A DNA stretch of 64,000 nucleotides from contig JAIBEY010000094.1 in the NCBI GenBank assembly GCA_019459525.1, forward strand, positions 1 through 64,000. Direction: 5' to 3'. This document shows, piece after piece, positions 26,528 to 35,235 of the stretch. Each line of letters opens with the position of its first letter. Position 1 is the first letter of the stretch. Under the pieces are notes generated by a model. It was not told the DNA's origin. It saw only the letters and a list, made by a program, of their open reading frames with translations, and searched no databases. The translations under genes and the position numbers were made by a program. The stretch is from Prolixibacteraceae bacterium. Lineage in GTDB: Bacteria > Bacteroidota > Bacteroidia > Bacteroidales > Prolixibacteraceae.

Positions 26528-26572
26528 GAAGCCAGTTCGTCATCATAAAAAACGGACTGGCTTCTTTGTTTA
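26528..26572 (+). terminator. Rho-independent terminator of the GH2 gene
   Basis: GAAGCCAGTTCGT (26528-26540) pairs with ACGGACTGGCTTC (26552-26564) with one wobble, followed by TTTGTTT. Confidence 0.8.
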
Positions 26573-26611
26573 TGACAATTTTTGAGAATTGAAATACCCC
26601 CTCCTACCTTG

Positions 26612-26698
26612 GCGTATTCGCTTAACTACAAGTGCCTTTGCAATTTTTAGACAATCATTTTCACTTGAATTCCTATTCTGAATTTCAGGCGAATACGC
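26612..26698. repeat. Separated 10-bp inverted repeat upstream of the hdr-like operon
   Basis: GCGTATTCGC (26612-26621) and GCGAATACGC (26689-26698) are exact reverse complements 67 bp apart, in the leader of the hdr-like operon. They could be paired operator half-sites for a looping regulator or a large cruciform. Confidence 0.4.
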
Positions 26699-26787
26699 AC
26701 AAATGCTTACCCGAAATAAGGTTTTAGACTGAACTAGCTTAAAATTTGAAAAGCTACTTTCGTGTTGTCATTACCCGAAAACCAAAA

Positions 26788-27495
26788 ATGGAACTTTACC
26801 AGGAACTTACCAAAGATATCCGCTTTGCAGAAGGGCTGAAATCGTGTATGAATTGTGGGGTTTGCACTGCCATTTGCCCTGCAGCCGAATTTTACGATTA
26901 CGATCCACGGATAATTGCAGGAATCGTCCAATCCAAAGATGAGCAACGAATTGAGGAATTACTTAAAAGCGACACCATTTGGTATTGCGGTGAATGTATG
27001 TCGTGTAAAACGCGATGCCCGCGCGGGAACACTCCGGGTCTTATCATCATGGCCTTGAGGGCACTTTCACAAGAACTTGGCTATTTTGCTGAATCAGAAA
27101 AAGGCAGGCAGCAACTGGCCATCAAACGGGTGGTTGGCGAAAATATCGTCTATAAAGGCTATTGTGTTCTTCCTGAAAATATGGTTCCTGAATTACATCC
27201 GGAGCAAGGTCCGGTTGGTGAATGGATTTATGAAAATAAGGAAGAGGTCTATGAACGGGTTGGCGCCAATTACAACGGCGATGGTGAGGGTGCCCTACGC
27301 AAAATACCTCAGGAATCGCTCGACGAAATCTACCGGATTTTTGAAATAACCGGTGGGTTCGAACGGTTTGATAAAATTGAACATTTCTCCAAACAAAAAG
27401 CCAAAAGCATGGGATTTACTGACACGGTGGAAGAATATCCGGAGTATGTTAATCATATTTTCACAACCAACAACGGCAAACACAACAGGCAATAA
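26788..27495 (+). CDS. hdrC: HdrC-like 4Fe-4S dicluster protein
   Basis: The 235-aa cytoplasmic protein has two ferredoxin motifs, CMNCGVCTAICP (Cys20-Cys30) and CGECMSCKTRCPRG (Cys67-Cys77), in the spacing of heterodisulfide reductase subunit C. A long C-terminal extension (about 100-235) has no recognised motif. HdrC passes electrons between HdrA and HdrB. ATG 26788 starts right before the conserved helix; an upstream TTG start at 26746 is less likely. It is the first gene of an operon; its TAA overlaps the ATG of a small ORF (TAATG). Confidence 0.9.
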   Translation: MELYQELTKDIRFAEGLKSCMNCGVCTAICPAAEFYDYDPRIIAGIVQSKDEQRIEELLKSDTIWYCGECMSCKTRCPRGNTPGLIIMALRALSQELGYFAESEKGRQQLAIKRVVGENIVYKGYCVLPENMVPELHPEQGPVGEWIYENKEEVYERVGANYNGDGEGALRKIPQESLDEIYRIFEITGGFERFDKIEHFSKQKAKSMGFTDTVEEYPEYVNHIFTTNNGKHNRQ

Positions 27496-27626
27496 TGAAA
27501 CGGATATCCCAGGTGAATAATATCAAAAGCCATACAAATCCACTAAAAACGGATGAACTCATGGTTAGTAAGCGATACAAGCACACGCTTGAATTTCAAC
27601 AAATTAACAACAACATTTACTTGTGA
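27495..27626 (+). CDS. 43-aa ORF between hdrC and hdrB, coupled on both sides
   Basis: The ATG (27495-27497) overlaps the hdrC stop as TAATG, and its TGA (27624-27626) overlaps the GTG start of hdrB as GTGA. It thus fills the whole 127-bp gap without loss of frame. The product is a basic 43-aa peptide (MKRISQVNNIKSHTNPLKTD in its first half) with no recognised family. Such coupling suggests a real gene, perhaps a small subunit or assembly factor, or a translational relay. Confidence 0.6.
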   Translation: MKRISQVNNIKSHTNPLKTDELMVSKRYKHTLEFQQINNNIYL

Positions 27627-28687
27627 AAAAAGAAGGCAAAATACAAGTCTGGCAGGATTATCAAAAAGAAATTGCCAGTGATCATTACTTTTACGTTCGC
27701 AGTTGTATCCGCCAGAACTTTTTCCCTGGATCGGAGCAAACCTTTCTTAAAATATTAAGAGAGGAATTGAACAGGGATATTTACGAAAACCCGCACCATA
27801 CCACCTGTTCCGGAATTGGCTATCACTCTGACGTGGTTCCTTTCGACACGATTCAAACCATTGTTGCCAGGCAGTTTGCCCTGATGACCGAAGCTGGTTA
27901 TAAGAACCTTGCCGTTTCGTGCATTACTTCATTTGGAATTTACAACGAAATCATCGAAACATGGAAAGAGTTCCCTGCTGAGCTGGAAAAAGTTCGGTCA
28001 CTGCTAAAAAAAGCTACCGGCCGCGAATTTGAAGTTCCTGAGAATGTAGCCCATGCCAGCGATATCATTTATAAATTCAAAGAAGACATTGCCGGGAAAA
28101 AGAAATTTTCTTTAATCAATCAACTGACCGGAAAGCCTTTAAAAATAGTCGAACACATCGGGTGTCATTATTCCAAAATGTTTCCGTGCAAAGGAGTTGG
28201 CGGGGCCGAATTTCCGCACGTTCTGGTTGGAATGATTGAATCGTGGGGCGGTGAAGTCATTGATTATCCGGAACGTCGGCATTGTTGTGGATTTGGATTC
28301 AGACAGTATCTGGTGATGTCTAATCGCGGCTATTCGCTTTCCAATTCCCGTAAAAAATTCGAATCAATGGAACCTTACAAACCCGATGCAATTCTATGCA
28401 ATTGCCCAGGCTGCCCGATGTTCCTCGACCGCTGGCAATATGTAATTGAGGAAATGGAAGGCAAAACCTACGGCGAAAACGGGCACGGAATACCTGTAGT
28501 GACTTATGAAGAACTGGCAGGACTGGTTTTGGGATACAACCCTTGGGATATGGGTATGCAGATGCACCAAACCAACGTGGAACCATTGCTTGATAAATTA
28601 GGGATTACTTATGACCCTAAACTAAAATATGCCCGGAAAGACGGGAAAATGATCGGCAGCCCAATGATGGTTGGGTGCGGATGTTAG
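27623..28687 (+). CDS. hdrB: HdrB-like subunit with one complete CCG domain
   Basis: The 354-aa protein resembles heterodisulfide reductase subunit B, which carries non-cubane 4Fe-4S clusters bound by CCG motifs. The second motif is complete: Cys181 (GCHYSK), Cys221-Cys222 (RHCCGFG) and Cys261-PG-Cys264. The first appears reduced: Cys28, a single Cys62 (TTCSG instead of CCG) and Cys100 in SCITSFG, where CxxC is expected. It therefore may hold one cluster only. The C-terminus ends in GCGC. Translation begins at GTG inside the stop of the small ORF. It is likely the catalytic subunit reducing a disulfide or similar acceptor. Confidence 0.88.
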   Translation: MKKEGKIQVWQDYQKEIASDHYFYVRSCIRQNFFPGSEQTFLKILREELNRDIYENPHHTTCSGIGYHSDVVPFDTIQTIVARQFALMTEAGYKNLAVSCITSFGIYNEIIETWKEFPAELEKVRSLLKKATGREFEVPENVAHASDIIYKFKEDIAGKKKFSLINQLTGKPLKIVEHIGCHYSKMFPCKGVGGAEFPHVLVGMIESWGGEVIDYPERRHCCGFGFRQYLVMSNRGYSLSNSRKKFESMEPYKPDAILCNCPGCPMFLDRWQYVIEEMEGKTYGENGHGIPVVTYEELAGLVLGYNPWDMGMQMHQTNVEPLLDKLGITYDPKLKYARKDGKMIGSPMMVGCGC

Positions 28688-28718
28688 GATTTAAAAATTG
28701 GATATTTAAACTTAGCAT

Positions 28719-29747
28719 GTGAAACACATTGTTATTATTGGAGGTGGAATTGCCGGAATCGAAACGGCCAGTGCATTAACCGATGCAGGGCATTGGGTGA
28801 CAGTGATTGAAAAAGATACCAGGGTCGGTGGTAAGTTAAATAACTGGTCCTATCTTTTTCCTGACTTTACTCCCGCAGAAAAAATCGCAGAATCCCTTCT
28901 GGAAAAATGTCGTGAAAAAGACTTCTCCATCTTGCCTGATACTGAAGTCAAAGCCATCATTCGCAATCAGGATAAATTCAATATTCACACATCCGGAAAT
29001 CAGAATTTGGAAGCCGATGCCATCGTACTGGCAACTGGTTATGAATTATTTGATGCCCGGCGAAAAGAAGAGTATGGATATAAAATATACGACCAAGTCG
29101 TCACATCAGCCGATCTGGAACAGTTACTCCGACCCGGTGAAAGCCTGACAGTGGCAGCCGGAAAAAATCCAAAGAGAATTGCTTTTGTGCATTGTGTAGG
29201 CTCGCGCGATGAAAAAACAGGAAACCATTATTGCTCTAAAGTGTGCTGCATTACAGGTGTTAAACAGGCCATTGAACTCAAAAAAAGACTTCCGGAAGCT
29301 GAAATATTTTGTTTTTACATGGATTTACGCATGTATGGCAAGCACTTCGAAGAACTTTACCGCGAAGCACAGGAAAAATACGACATCCAGTTTATTCGCG
29401 GGCGCTTATCTGAAGCATCTGAAAAGATCGACAAAAGCTTGTTGATTAAAGCAGAAGACACACTCTCCGGACGGCCACTCAAAATGAATGTCGATTTGTT
29501 GGTTTTATTGGTAGGAATGGAAGCCGGAAAAGGAACTGCCAGCGCTGCATTTAGTTGCGGCGTAAATTGTGAAGAGTCAGGTTTTCTGAAATCGATGGAT
29601 TCTTTACTGAGATCTAACATCTCACAACAGGAAGGAATATTTCTGGCAGGAAGTTGTACTGCACCTATGTCGTTAAACGACACGCTATTGCATGCCCGTT
29701 CTGCGGCAATAGAGGTAAACAACTACCTCAAAAAAAGCATCAAATGA
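28719..29747 (+). CDS. hdrA: HdrA-like FAD-dependent oxidoreductase subunit (short form)
   Basis: The 342-aa flavoprotein begins at GTG. It has a Rossmann FAD motif (VIIGGGIAGIETASAL, then VIEKDTRVGGKL), HCVGSRDEKTGNHYCSKVCC, the cysteine pattern typical of HdrA, and a C-terminal FLAGSCTAP flavin contact. It is much shorter than methanogen HdrA, which carries extra ferredoxin domains, and so looks like the QmoA/QmoB or minimal HdrA type. It is the likely electron entry or branching subunit. Its stop overlaps the ATG of the next gene. Confidence 0.88.
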   Translation: MKHIVIIGGGIAGIETASALTDAGHWVTVIEKDTRVGGKLNNWSYLFPDFTPAEKIAESLLEKCREKDFSILPDTEVKAIIRNQDKFNIHTSGNQNLEADAIVLATGYELFDARRKEEYGYKIYDQVVTSADLEQLLRPGESLTVAAGKNPKRIAFVHCVGSRDEKTGNHYCSKVCCITGVKQAIELKKRLPEAEIFCFYMDLRMYGKHFEELYREAQEKYDIQFIRGRLSEASEKIDKSLLIKAEDTLSGRPLKMNVDLLVLLVGMEAGKGTASAAFSCGVNCEESGFLKSMDSLLRSNISQQEGIFLAGSCTAPMSLNDTLLHARSAAIEVNNYLKKSIK

Positions 29748-30088
29748 AAGAGTTTGGCTATACAATAATCAAACAACGCACAATCGACTACGATCAGTTT
29801 AACGGAAGATTGCTGAACGAGATTCTCCTGATGGAGCCATCGTTTAAAGTATGCCTCTCTTGTGGCGGATGTACAGCTACTTGCAGTGCAGGCGACCTCG
29901 TCAATTTCAATATCAGGCGAATGAACCTGTTGCTGCGCCGTGGAGAAACTGCCGAACTGGAATCGGAGATACAGAAATGCATGCTTTGTGGCAAATGTAT
30001 GTTGGTTTGCCCACGAGGAATTAACCTGCGTAATGTAATCATGCTCATTAAAAAGAATATCTCCAGGAATAAAACAACCAAATATTAA
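29744..30088 (+). CDS. Second HdrC-like 4Fe-4S protein
   Basis: The 114-aa protein has two 4Fe-4S motifs, CLSCGGCTATCS (Cys37, 40, 43, 47) and CMLCGKCMLVCP (Cys79, 82, 85, 89). It starts with ATG 29744 overlapping the hdrA stop (ATGA), which fixes this start against a longer frame inside hdrA. It probably hands electrons from the HdrA-like protein to the membrane subunit encoded 6 bp downstream. Confidence 0.9.
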   Translation: MKEFGYTIIKQRTIDYDQFNGRLLNEILLMEPSFKVCLSCGGCTATCSAGDLVNFNIRRMNLLLRRGETAELESEIQKCMLCGKCMLVCPRGINLRNVIMLIKKNISRNKTTKY

Positions 30089-30094
30089 ATCGCT

Positions 30095-31960
30095 ATGGAA
30101 ACGACTCCGTTTATATGGCCATTCACAATTGGGCTACTGTTCATCTCCTGCTTTTTGGTAATTATCATTGGAATCTGGATTTCCAGTTTGTCGCATATAG
30201 ATAAAAGCAGGATAATACATAGCATTTTTACCTATAAAAGCATACTGGCTATTAAAGAGGTCTTTATGGAGTCGCTGCTCCACCGAAAAATATTTCGCAA
30301 GAATCCAGTATTAGGATACATGCATATGAGCCTGGCATTTGGCTGGTTTCTACTTATCGCTGTTGGACACATTGAAGCATGTATTCACTATAAAACCCTT
30401 TCTGTTCCTGCATATAAAGCCATTTTTATGCGTTATTTTGTTTCCGGCCCAGCCTTAACGCTTTCTGAAAAAATGCTGGCTGCCTGCATGGATATGTTGC
30501 TGTTATTTGTGCTTTCCGGAGTCCTGCTCGCGTACTACAAGCGAATAAACAGCCGGGTATTTGGAATGAAAAAAACCACTCAACTAAAATTGGGCGATCG
30601 AATAGCATTAACATCGCTTTGGCTAATCTTTCCACTTCGTTTTCTGGCAGAGAGCCTAACTGCCGGAATTCATAACAACGGAAGCATCATCAGTCAGCCA
30701 ACCGGACAACTACTTGCGTCTTTTCTTCCTGTTCAATCGCTCGAAACGCCTCTTTGGTGGGCCTATTCTGGAGCATTGTCATTATTTTTCTTCGCTTTAC
30801 CCGTTTCACGCTATATGCATATTCCCGTAGAAGTAATCCTTATTTTTCTCCGGAATTATGGAATCAAAGTGCAAAAACGCATAGACGGGTATTCGAGAAT
30901 TCAGGTCTATTCGTGTTCACGCTGCGGTATTTGCCTTGACAGTTGCCAGATGACTCATGCGGCCATTAAGGATACCCAATCCGTGTACGTGCTAAAGCAT
31001 ATCCGAAATAAAAACCTTACCGACGAAAAGCTTTTCAACTGCCTGCTTTGCGGAAGATGCCAGCCCGACTGCCCTGTAGGTTTGGAACTTAACAATTTAC
31101 GAATGACGCAGCGAATTGAATCGACCAAAGAATACAATTCTTCTTATAAATATCTAAAGAATGGAAAATTGAATATCTCGCCACAAACAGAAGTGATTTA
31201 TTTTGCCGGGTGTATGACACACCTCACTCCTGCCATTATTAAATCAATTAAAGAAATCTTCGCTGTGGCTGATGTCAAATACTGGTTTATGGACGAAGAT
31301 AAAACAGCTTGCTGCGGACGCCCGTTGATGCAGATTGGTCAATATGAAGCAGCAAAAAAATTAATAAAGCATAACCGCGAACAAATTCTGGCTACCGGAA
31401 TAAAAAAAATAATTGTCTCATGTCCTATTTGTTACAAAGTATTCAAAGAAGACTATGCTTTACCTGGAGTTGCAGTTCTTCATCATTCGGAGTACTTGCT
31501 TGAATTAATGGCAGATAAGCGAATACCGATAAAAAAGATGCCGATGCGGGTAATATATCACGACCCATGCGAACTTGGGCGTGGTAGCGGAATTTATCAT
31601 CAGCCAAGGCTACTGCTTAACGAATATGTTGATGTTGTACCCACCAAAAACGAAAAAGAAGCTGCTTATTGCTGTGGAGGAAGCTTGTCAAATATTAAAA
31701 TACAAATGGATGAGCGGAACCAAATACGAAACAAAACATTAGAAGAATATATAACCTACCAGCCCGACATGTTGGCTACAGCATGTCCGCTTTGTAAGAA
31801 GACCTTTGCAAAAACAAACAAGTTGAATGTTCATGATATTGCAGAGATTGTTTGTATGGCACTTAATACAAATAAAGAAAGACCGAAAAAGGAAACATAT
31901 CTATATTTCCATGAAGTGAAACATTTAGAAGAAACGAAAATAAAAATGAATATACATTAG
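30095..31960 (+). CDS. Membrane HdrE/HdrD-like fusion, quinone-linked Fe-S oxidoreductase
   Basis: The 621-aa protein joins a membrane domain (about 1-255; five hydrophobic helices with His77, His92 and others that could bind b-type haem) to a cytoplasmic part. That part has two ferredoxin motifs (CSRCGICLDSC at 274-284; CLLCGRCQPDCP at 316-327) and two complete CCG domains (Cys373, 406-407, 443, 446 and Cys492, 526-527, 564, 567). This is the arrangement of DsrMK/HmeCD/QmoC-like quinone-interacting complexes. It is predicted to pass electrons between the menaquinone pool and the soluble Hdr-like subunits. Confidence 0.88.
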   Translation: METTPFIWPFTIGLLFISCFLVIIIGIWISSLSHIDKSRIIHSIFTYKSILAIKEVFMESLLHRKIFRKNPVLGYMHMSLAFGWFLLIAVGHIEACIHYKTLSVPAYKAIFMRYFVSGPALTLSEKMLAACMDMLLLFVLSGVLLAYYKRINSRVFGMKKTTQLKLGDRIALTSLWLIFPLRFLAESLTAGIHNNGSIISQPTGQLLASFLPVQSLETPLWWAYSGALSLFFFALPVSRYMHIPVEVILIFLRNYGIKVQKRIDGYSRIQVYSCSRCGICLDSCQMTHAAIKDTQSVYVLKHIRNKNLTDEKLFNCLLCGRCQPDCPVGLELNNLRMTQRIESTKEYNSSYKYLKNGKLNISPQTEVIYFAGCMTHLTPAIIKSIKEIFAVADVKYWFMDEDKTACCGRPLMQIGQYEAAKKLIKHNREQILATGIKKIIVSCPICYKVFKEDYALPGVAVLHHSEYLLELMADKRIPIKKMPMRVIYHDPCELGRGSGIYHQPRLLLNEYVDVVPTKNEKEAAYCCGGSLSNIKIQMDERNQIRNKTLEEYITYQPDMLATACPLCKKTFAKTNKLNVHDIAEIVCMALNTNKERPKKETYLYFHEVKHLEETKIKMNIH

Positions 31961-32661
31961 ATTGCCTATAAATTAGAATTCCATATAAATTTTGGAATTT
32001 ATTTCATCTAAATACCCAAAACATGACAGAAATTTGTAGTAAATTATTTTTTATAAAAAAAAATCAGTGCTAAAATTAATTTCCGAGCAACAACACAAAC
32101 AAGACTAACACACTAATAAACAGACAATACGCCATCCAAGATCTCAACTTAAAGCTCAATTTTTAAGAAACTAAATCATTATTTTTGAAAATTAAATTTG
32201 GATCTTATTTTTATAATCTATAAATTTGTAATTAGAAATTAGAAAATGAAGCTGTACTGTCAACCTTTTGTCAATAATATTGTTTCATTCTAAAATTTCA
32301 CCCTATTCGGGTATTATTCTTTTGATTCAGGAAAAATGATGTTAGACACAAGAAATTGTGGGTAACAGTAGGTTTACCTCTGTTTAATTCAATAAAAAAT
32401 CAATTTTTTACTTTATTTTCAAACGTACCAGATTGTATGTTTCGTATCTACTTTTATTAAATAATCTGGTCAAATTACAATTCGCAGAATAAAACAATTC
32501 ACACCAACATTTTTTTGAATACGGTATAATCGAGAATTTATTCCATGCTCCTATCGGAATAAATGTTCTCAGTATATAATACGTATTAGTTTTTTATATC
32601 CGCATTGATCATTCCCAATAATATTAATAATCATTATAAACCATTAAAACATTTATCTGCT
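31961..32661. other. Long AT-rich intergenic region at the start of the capsule island
   Basis: These 700 bp are strongly AT-rich and hold no gene. Besides the weak hairpin there is an inverted repeat ACCAGATT/AATCTGGT (32427-32434 and 32463-32470). The region is likely to carry the promoter and leader for the HTH gene or the capsule operon, but no clear consensus box was found. Confidence 0.55.
31976..32003 (+). terminator. Weak hairpin after the hdr-like operon
   Basis: AATTCCA pairs with TGGAATT about 16 bp after the stop, followed by a TTATTT stretch. The stem is short and AT-rich, so termination strength is doubtful. Confidence 0.35.
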
Positions 32662-32928
32662 ATGACAAAGAAAAGATTTGTTGAATCCCAGATATACAGG
32701 ATTCTTCAGGAAAATGAGTCAGGAGTTCCCATTCCTACCCTAATAAAAAAATATGGAATCAGCCAGGCTACAATTTATAATTGGAGAAGCAAATATGGAG
32801 GGATGAATATTTCCGAAATTCGAAGATTGAATGAACTGGAAGACGAAAATGACAGATTAAAAAGAATGTTTGCAGACTTGAGCTTGGAAAATCTTTTATT
32901 AAAAGGAAAACTTGAAAAAGAAAAGTAG
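32662..32928 (+). CDS. IS3-OrfA-like helix-turn-helix protein, no OrfB partner
   Basis: The 88-aa protein matches the IS3-family OrfA/transposase_8 HTH. It has KRFVESQIYRILQE, then IPTLIKKYGISQATIYNWRSKYG and a leucine-zipper-like helix (LNELEDENDRLKRMFADL). A complete IS3 element would have an overlapping orfB with a DDE integrase, which is absent, and no terminal repeats were found. It is either an IS remnant or a retained DNA-binding protein at the head of the capsule locus. ATG 32662 gives the normal family start. Confidence 0.82.
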   Translation: MTKKRFVESQIYRILQENESGVPIPTLIKKYGISQATIYNWRSKYGGMNISEIRRLNELEDENDRLKRMFADLSLENLLLKGKLEKEK

Positions 32929-33332
32929 TATTAGTGCATGTAAGAAAAGACTATTGAATCTTAAAAGTGACGAGAAATAATAGAATTTCTAAAAAATTCT
33001 AATTTCTAAAATCCAACAAAATTCAAGGTTTAAATCAAAATATGACTAAATTCTCACATGCAACTAAAATGTATAGCACAGTTTACAATTGACTCTACAA
33101 CAACCACATCAACACACAAGTTACTGACAATCAAAAATTTAATTAAAAGACAACAAAACACTTTGAACAATTAGAAAGAGTCGGAAATTACGTATTGATT
33201 TTCTAGTTTCACTAGTCTAAATTTACAAATATGAAAAAATGCAAGTTGAATTCAGAAATAAAATTCTAAAAACAGATACATTTTTTCTAAAATAAATAGA
33301 ATTACATTTTTAGACTTTAAATAATCAAAGGT
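32929..33332. other. AT-rich leader between the HTH gene and upxY
   Basis: No gene, IS end or orfB remnant was seen in these 400 bp. UpxY-type genes often have a long leader at which the antiterminator acts, so this could be a regulatory leader. That is inferred from the gene family, not from a visible motif. Confidence 0.5.
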
Positions 33333-33881
33333 ATGTTGTCAGAAAAACTAAATTATCAATGGTACGCCATTTATACCAGAGCAAATGCTGAAAAGAAACT
33401 TTTAGACAACTTGCAGGAAAAAAATATTGAATGTTATTTGCCTACGAGAAAGGTATTGAAGGTATGGAGCGATCGCAAAAAATGGGTAGAAGAAGCCATG
33501 TTTAAATGCTATATTTTTGTACGAGTAAGTTATAAAGATTTTTTTACGGCATTAAATACCCCAGGAGTAGTTTGCTATGTTAGCTTTGGTGGAAAAGCTC
33601 AGGCAATTCCGGATTCTCAGATTGAGAGTATTAAGCGTTTTCTTGCAGAAACAGACCGTGAAGTTACATTAACATATGAACGCGTTCAAAAGGGGCAAAA
33701 TGTTGAAGTTTTACATGGTTCATTAAAAGGGGTTAAAGGTGAAGTGGTAAATATTTGCGGACAAAACAGACTACTTATCCGGATTGATTCAATGAGTTGT
33801 GGTATCTATGCCAATATATCCAAAGAAGAAGTAATATTACTTGACGAAAAAGTTGAGTTTAAAGAAAGGGCTATTGTTTAA
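33333..33881 (+). CDS. upxY: UpxY-family NusG-like transcription antiterminator
   Basis: The 182-aa protein has a NusG N-terminal domain (about 8-105; WYAIYTRANAEKKLLDNLQE and CYIFVRVSYKDF) and a C-terminal KOW motif (GQNVEVLHGSLKGVKGEVV, about 122-140). UpxY proteins of Bacteroides bind RNA polymerase in the leader of their own capsular polysaccharide operon and prevent early termination. Placement at the head of the polysaccharide locus fits this. No UpxZ inhibitor gene follows. Confidence 0.9.
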   Translation: MLSEKLNYQWYAIYTRANAEKKLLDNLQEKNIECYLPTRKVLKVWSDRKKWVEEAMFKCYIFVRVSYKDFFTALNTPGVVCYVSFGGKAQAIPDSQIESIKRFLAETDREVTLTYERVQKGQNVEVLHGSLKGVKGEVVNICGQNRLLIRIDSMSCGIYANISKEEVILLDEKVEFKERAIV

Positions 33882-34103
33882 AAGTACATCGTTAACCTTT
33901 AACAATAATTTTTCTTACAATTGGTAGAAAAGTCTAAACTTTTTTTCTAAAATTTGTTCCCACAACTAAGATTTATTGAATACTATTAAAGTTTTCAACG
34001 ATAGTATTCATCTAAATCGCTAGTATAAACTTTCAGCAAAATCTAACTTATATCATTTTCAATATCACTTCCCGAATATTGAATTGATAGATTTTTTTAG
34101 CAC

Positions 34104-35153
34104 ATGGAAAAGATTTTAATTACAGGTAGCGCAGGGTTTATTGGCTATCATTTAACGAAGTTATTACTTAAAAATAACTTCGAAATTTATGGTATCGATA
34201 ATATAAATGATTATTACGACATTAATTTAAAATACGCCCGTTTAGCCGAAACGGGTATTGTCTCCGATAATTCAGAAAAGCATATAGCAGGTTCTACCAT
34301 AAAGGATATTGAATTTGGTAAAGAAGTAACTTCTTATCTAGATTCAAATTATTGCTTTTGCAGAATTGACATTCAAGATAAAGCTAGTTTATTCAGATTA
34401 TTCGAGACAGAAAAATTTGATTATGTCGTCCATTTAGCTGCTCAGGCAGGGGTTAGGTATAGCATTGAAAATCCGGATGTTTATATACAAAGTAATATTG
34501 TAGGATTTCATAATATGTTAGAGGCATGCCGTCAGTTTCCTGTCAAAAAACTATTGTACGCATCGAGTTCTAGCGTTTATGGTAATAATTCAAAAATACC
34601 ATTTTCGATACATGATAAAACCGATAATCCAGTTAGTTTATATGCTGCTACTAAAAAGAGCAACGAACTTTTGGCTCATGCTTACAGTCACTTATATAAA
34701 ATCACAACAATTGGACTAAGATTCTTTACTGTGTATGGTTCCTGGGGCAGGCCGGATATGTCTCCAATTTTATTTGCGAATGCGATTACAAAAGGAGAAA
34801 CATTAAAGGTTTTTAACAACGGGAATATGGAAAGGGACTTTACTCATGTTAGTGATATTGTTGAAGGTATCTATCGTATAATTCAGGTAGCTCGTAATCA
34901 AGAAGAAGAGCATTATCGACTATTTAATATTGGAAATGGTACCCCGGTAAATCTCATGACATTTATTCGAACGATTGAAAAGCAATTGGGTAAGAATGCA
35001 AATTTACAGTTTCTCCCAATGCAACCAGGCGATGTTAGACAAACCTGGGCAGATACAGAGGAATTGACTGCATACTGTAATTATAAACCAAATACATCAA
35101 TAGAAGAAGGGATTAAGGAGTTTACTGATTGGTATAGTAAATATTCTACATAA
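34104..35153 (+). CDS. NAD-dependent epimerase, UDP-glucuronate 4-epimerase-like
   Basis: The 349-aa extended SDR has ITGSAGFIGYHL (NAD binding), HLAAQAGVRYSIENP, SSSSVYG and YAATKKSNE (Tyr-x3-Lys). RFFTVYGSWGRPDM and NGNMERDFTHVSDI follow, a set typical of UDP-glucuronate 4-epimerases making UDP-galacturonate. The insert around residues 50-75 is longer than in many relatives. It is the first enzyme gene after upxY and probably supplies a uronic acid for the repeat unit. Confidence 0.88.
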   Translation: MEKILITGSAGFIGYHLTKLLLKNNFEIYGIDNINDYYDINLKYARLAETGIVSDNSEKHIAGSTIKDIEFGKEVTSYLDSNYCFCRIDIQDKASLFRLFETEKFDYVVHLAAQAGVRYSIENPDVYIQSNIVGFHNMLEACRQFPVKKLLYASSSSVYGNNSKIPFSIHDKTDNPVSLYAATKKSNELLAHAYSHLYKITTIGLRFFTVYGSWGRPDMSPILFANAITKGETLKVFNNGNMERDFTHVSDIVEGIYRIIQVARNQEEEHYRLFNIGNGTPVNLMTFIRTIEKQLGKNANLQFLPMQPGDVRQTWADTEELTAYCNYKPNTSIEEGIKEFTDWYSKYST

Positions 35154-35235
35154 AATAAATACAATCTCATGTTTTCAAATCAGGTAATTTAAATAATGTG
35201 GATGTTTGAAGTATTTCAACCAAATATTTGATAGG

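Noticed and set aside
32662-33332. Complete IS3 insertion sequence
   Set aside because: No orfB, DDE motif, terminal inverted repeats or target duplication was found around the OrfA-like gene.
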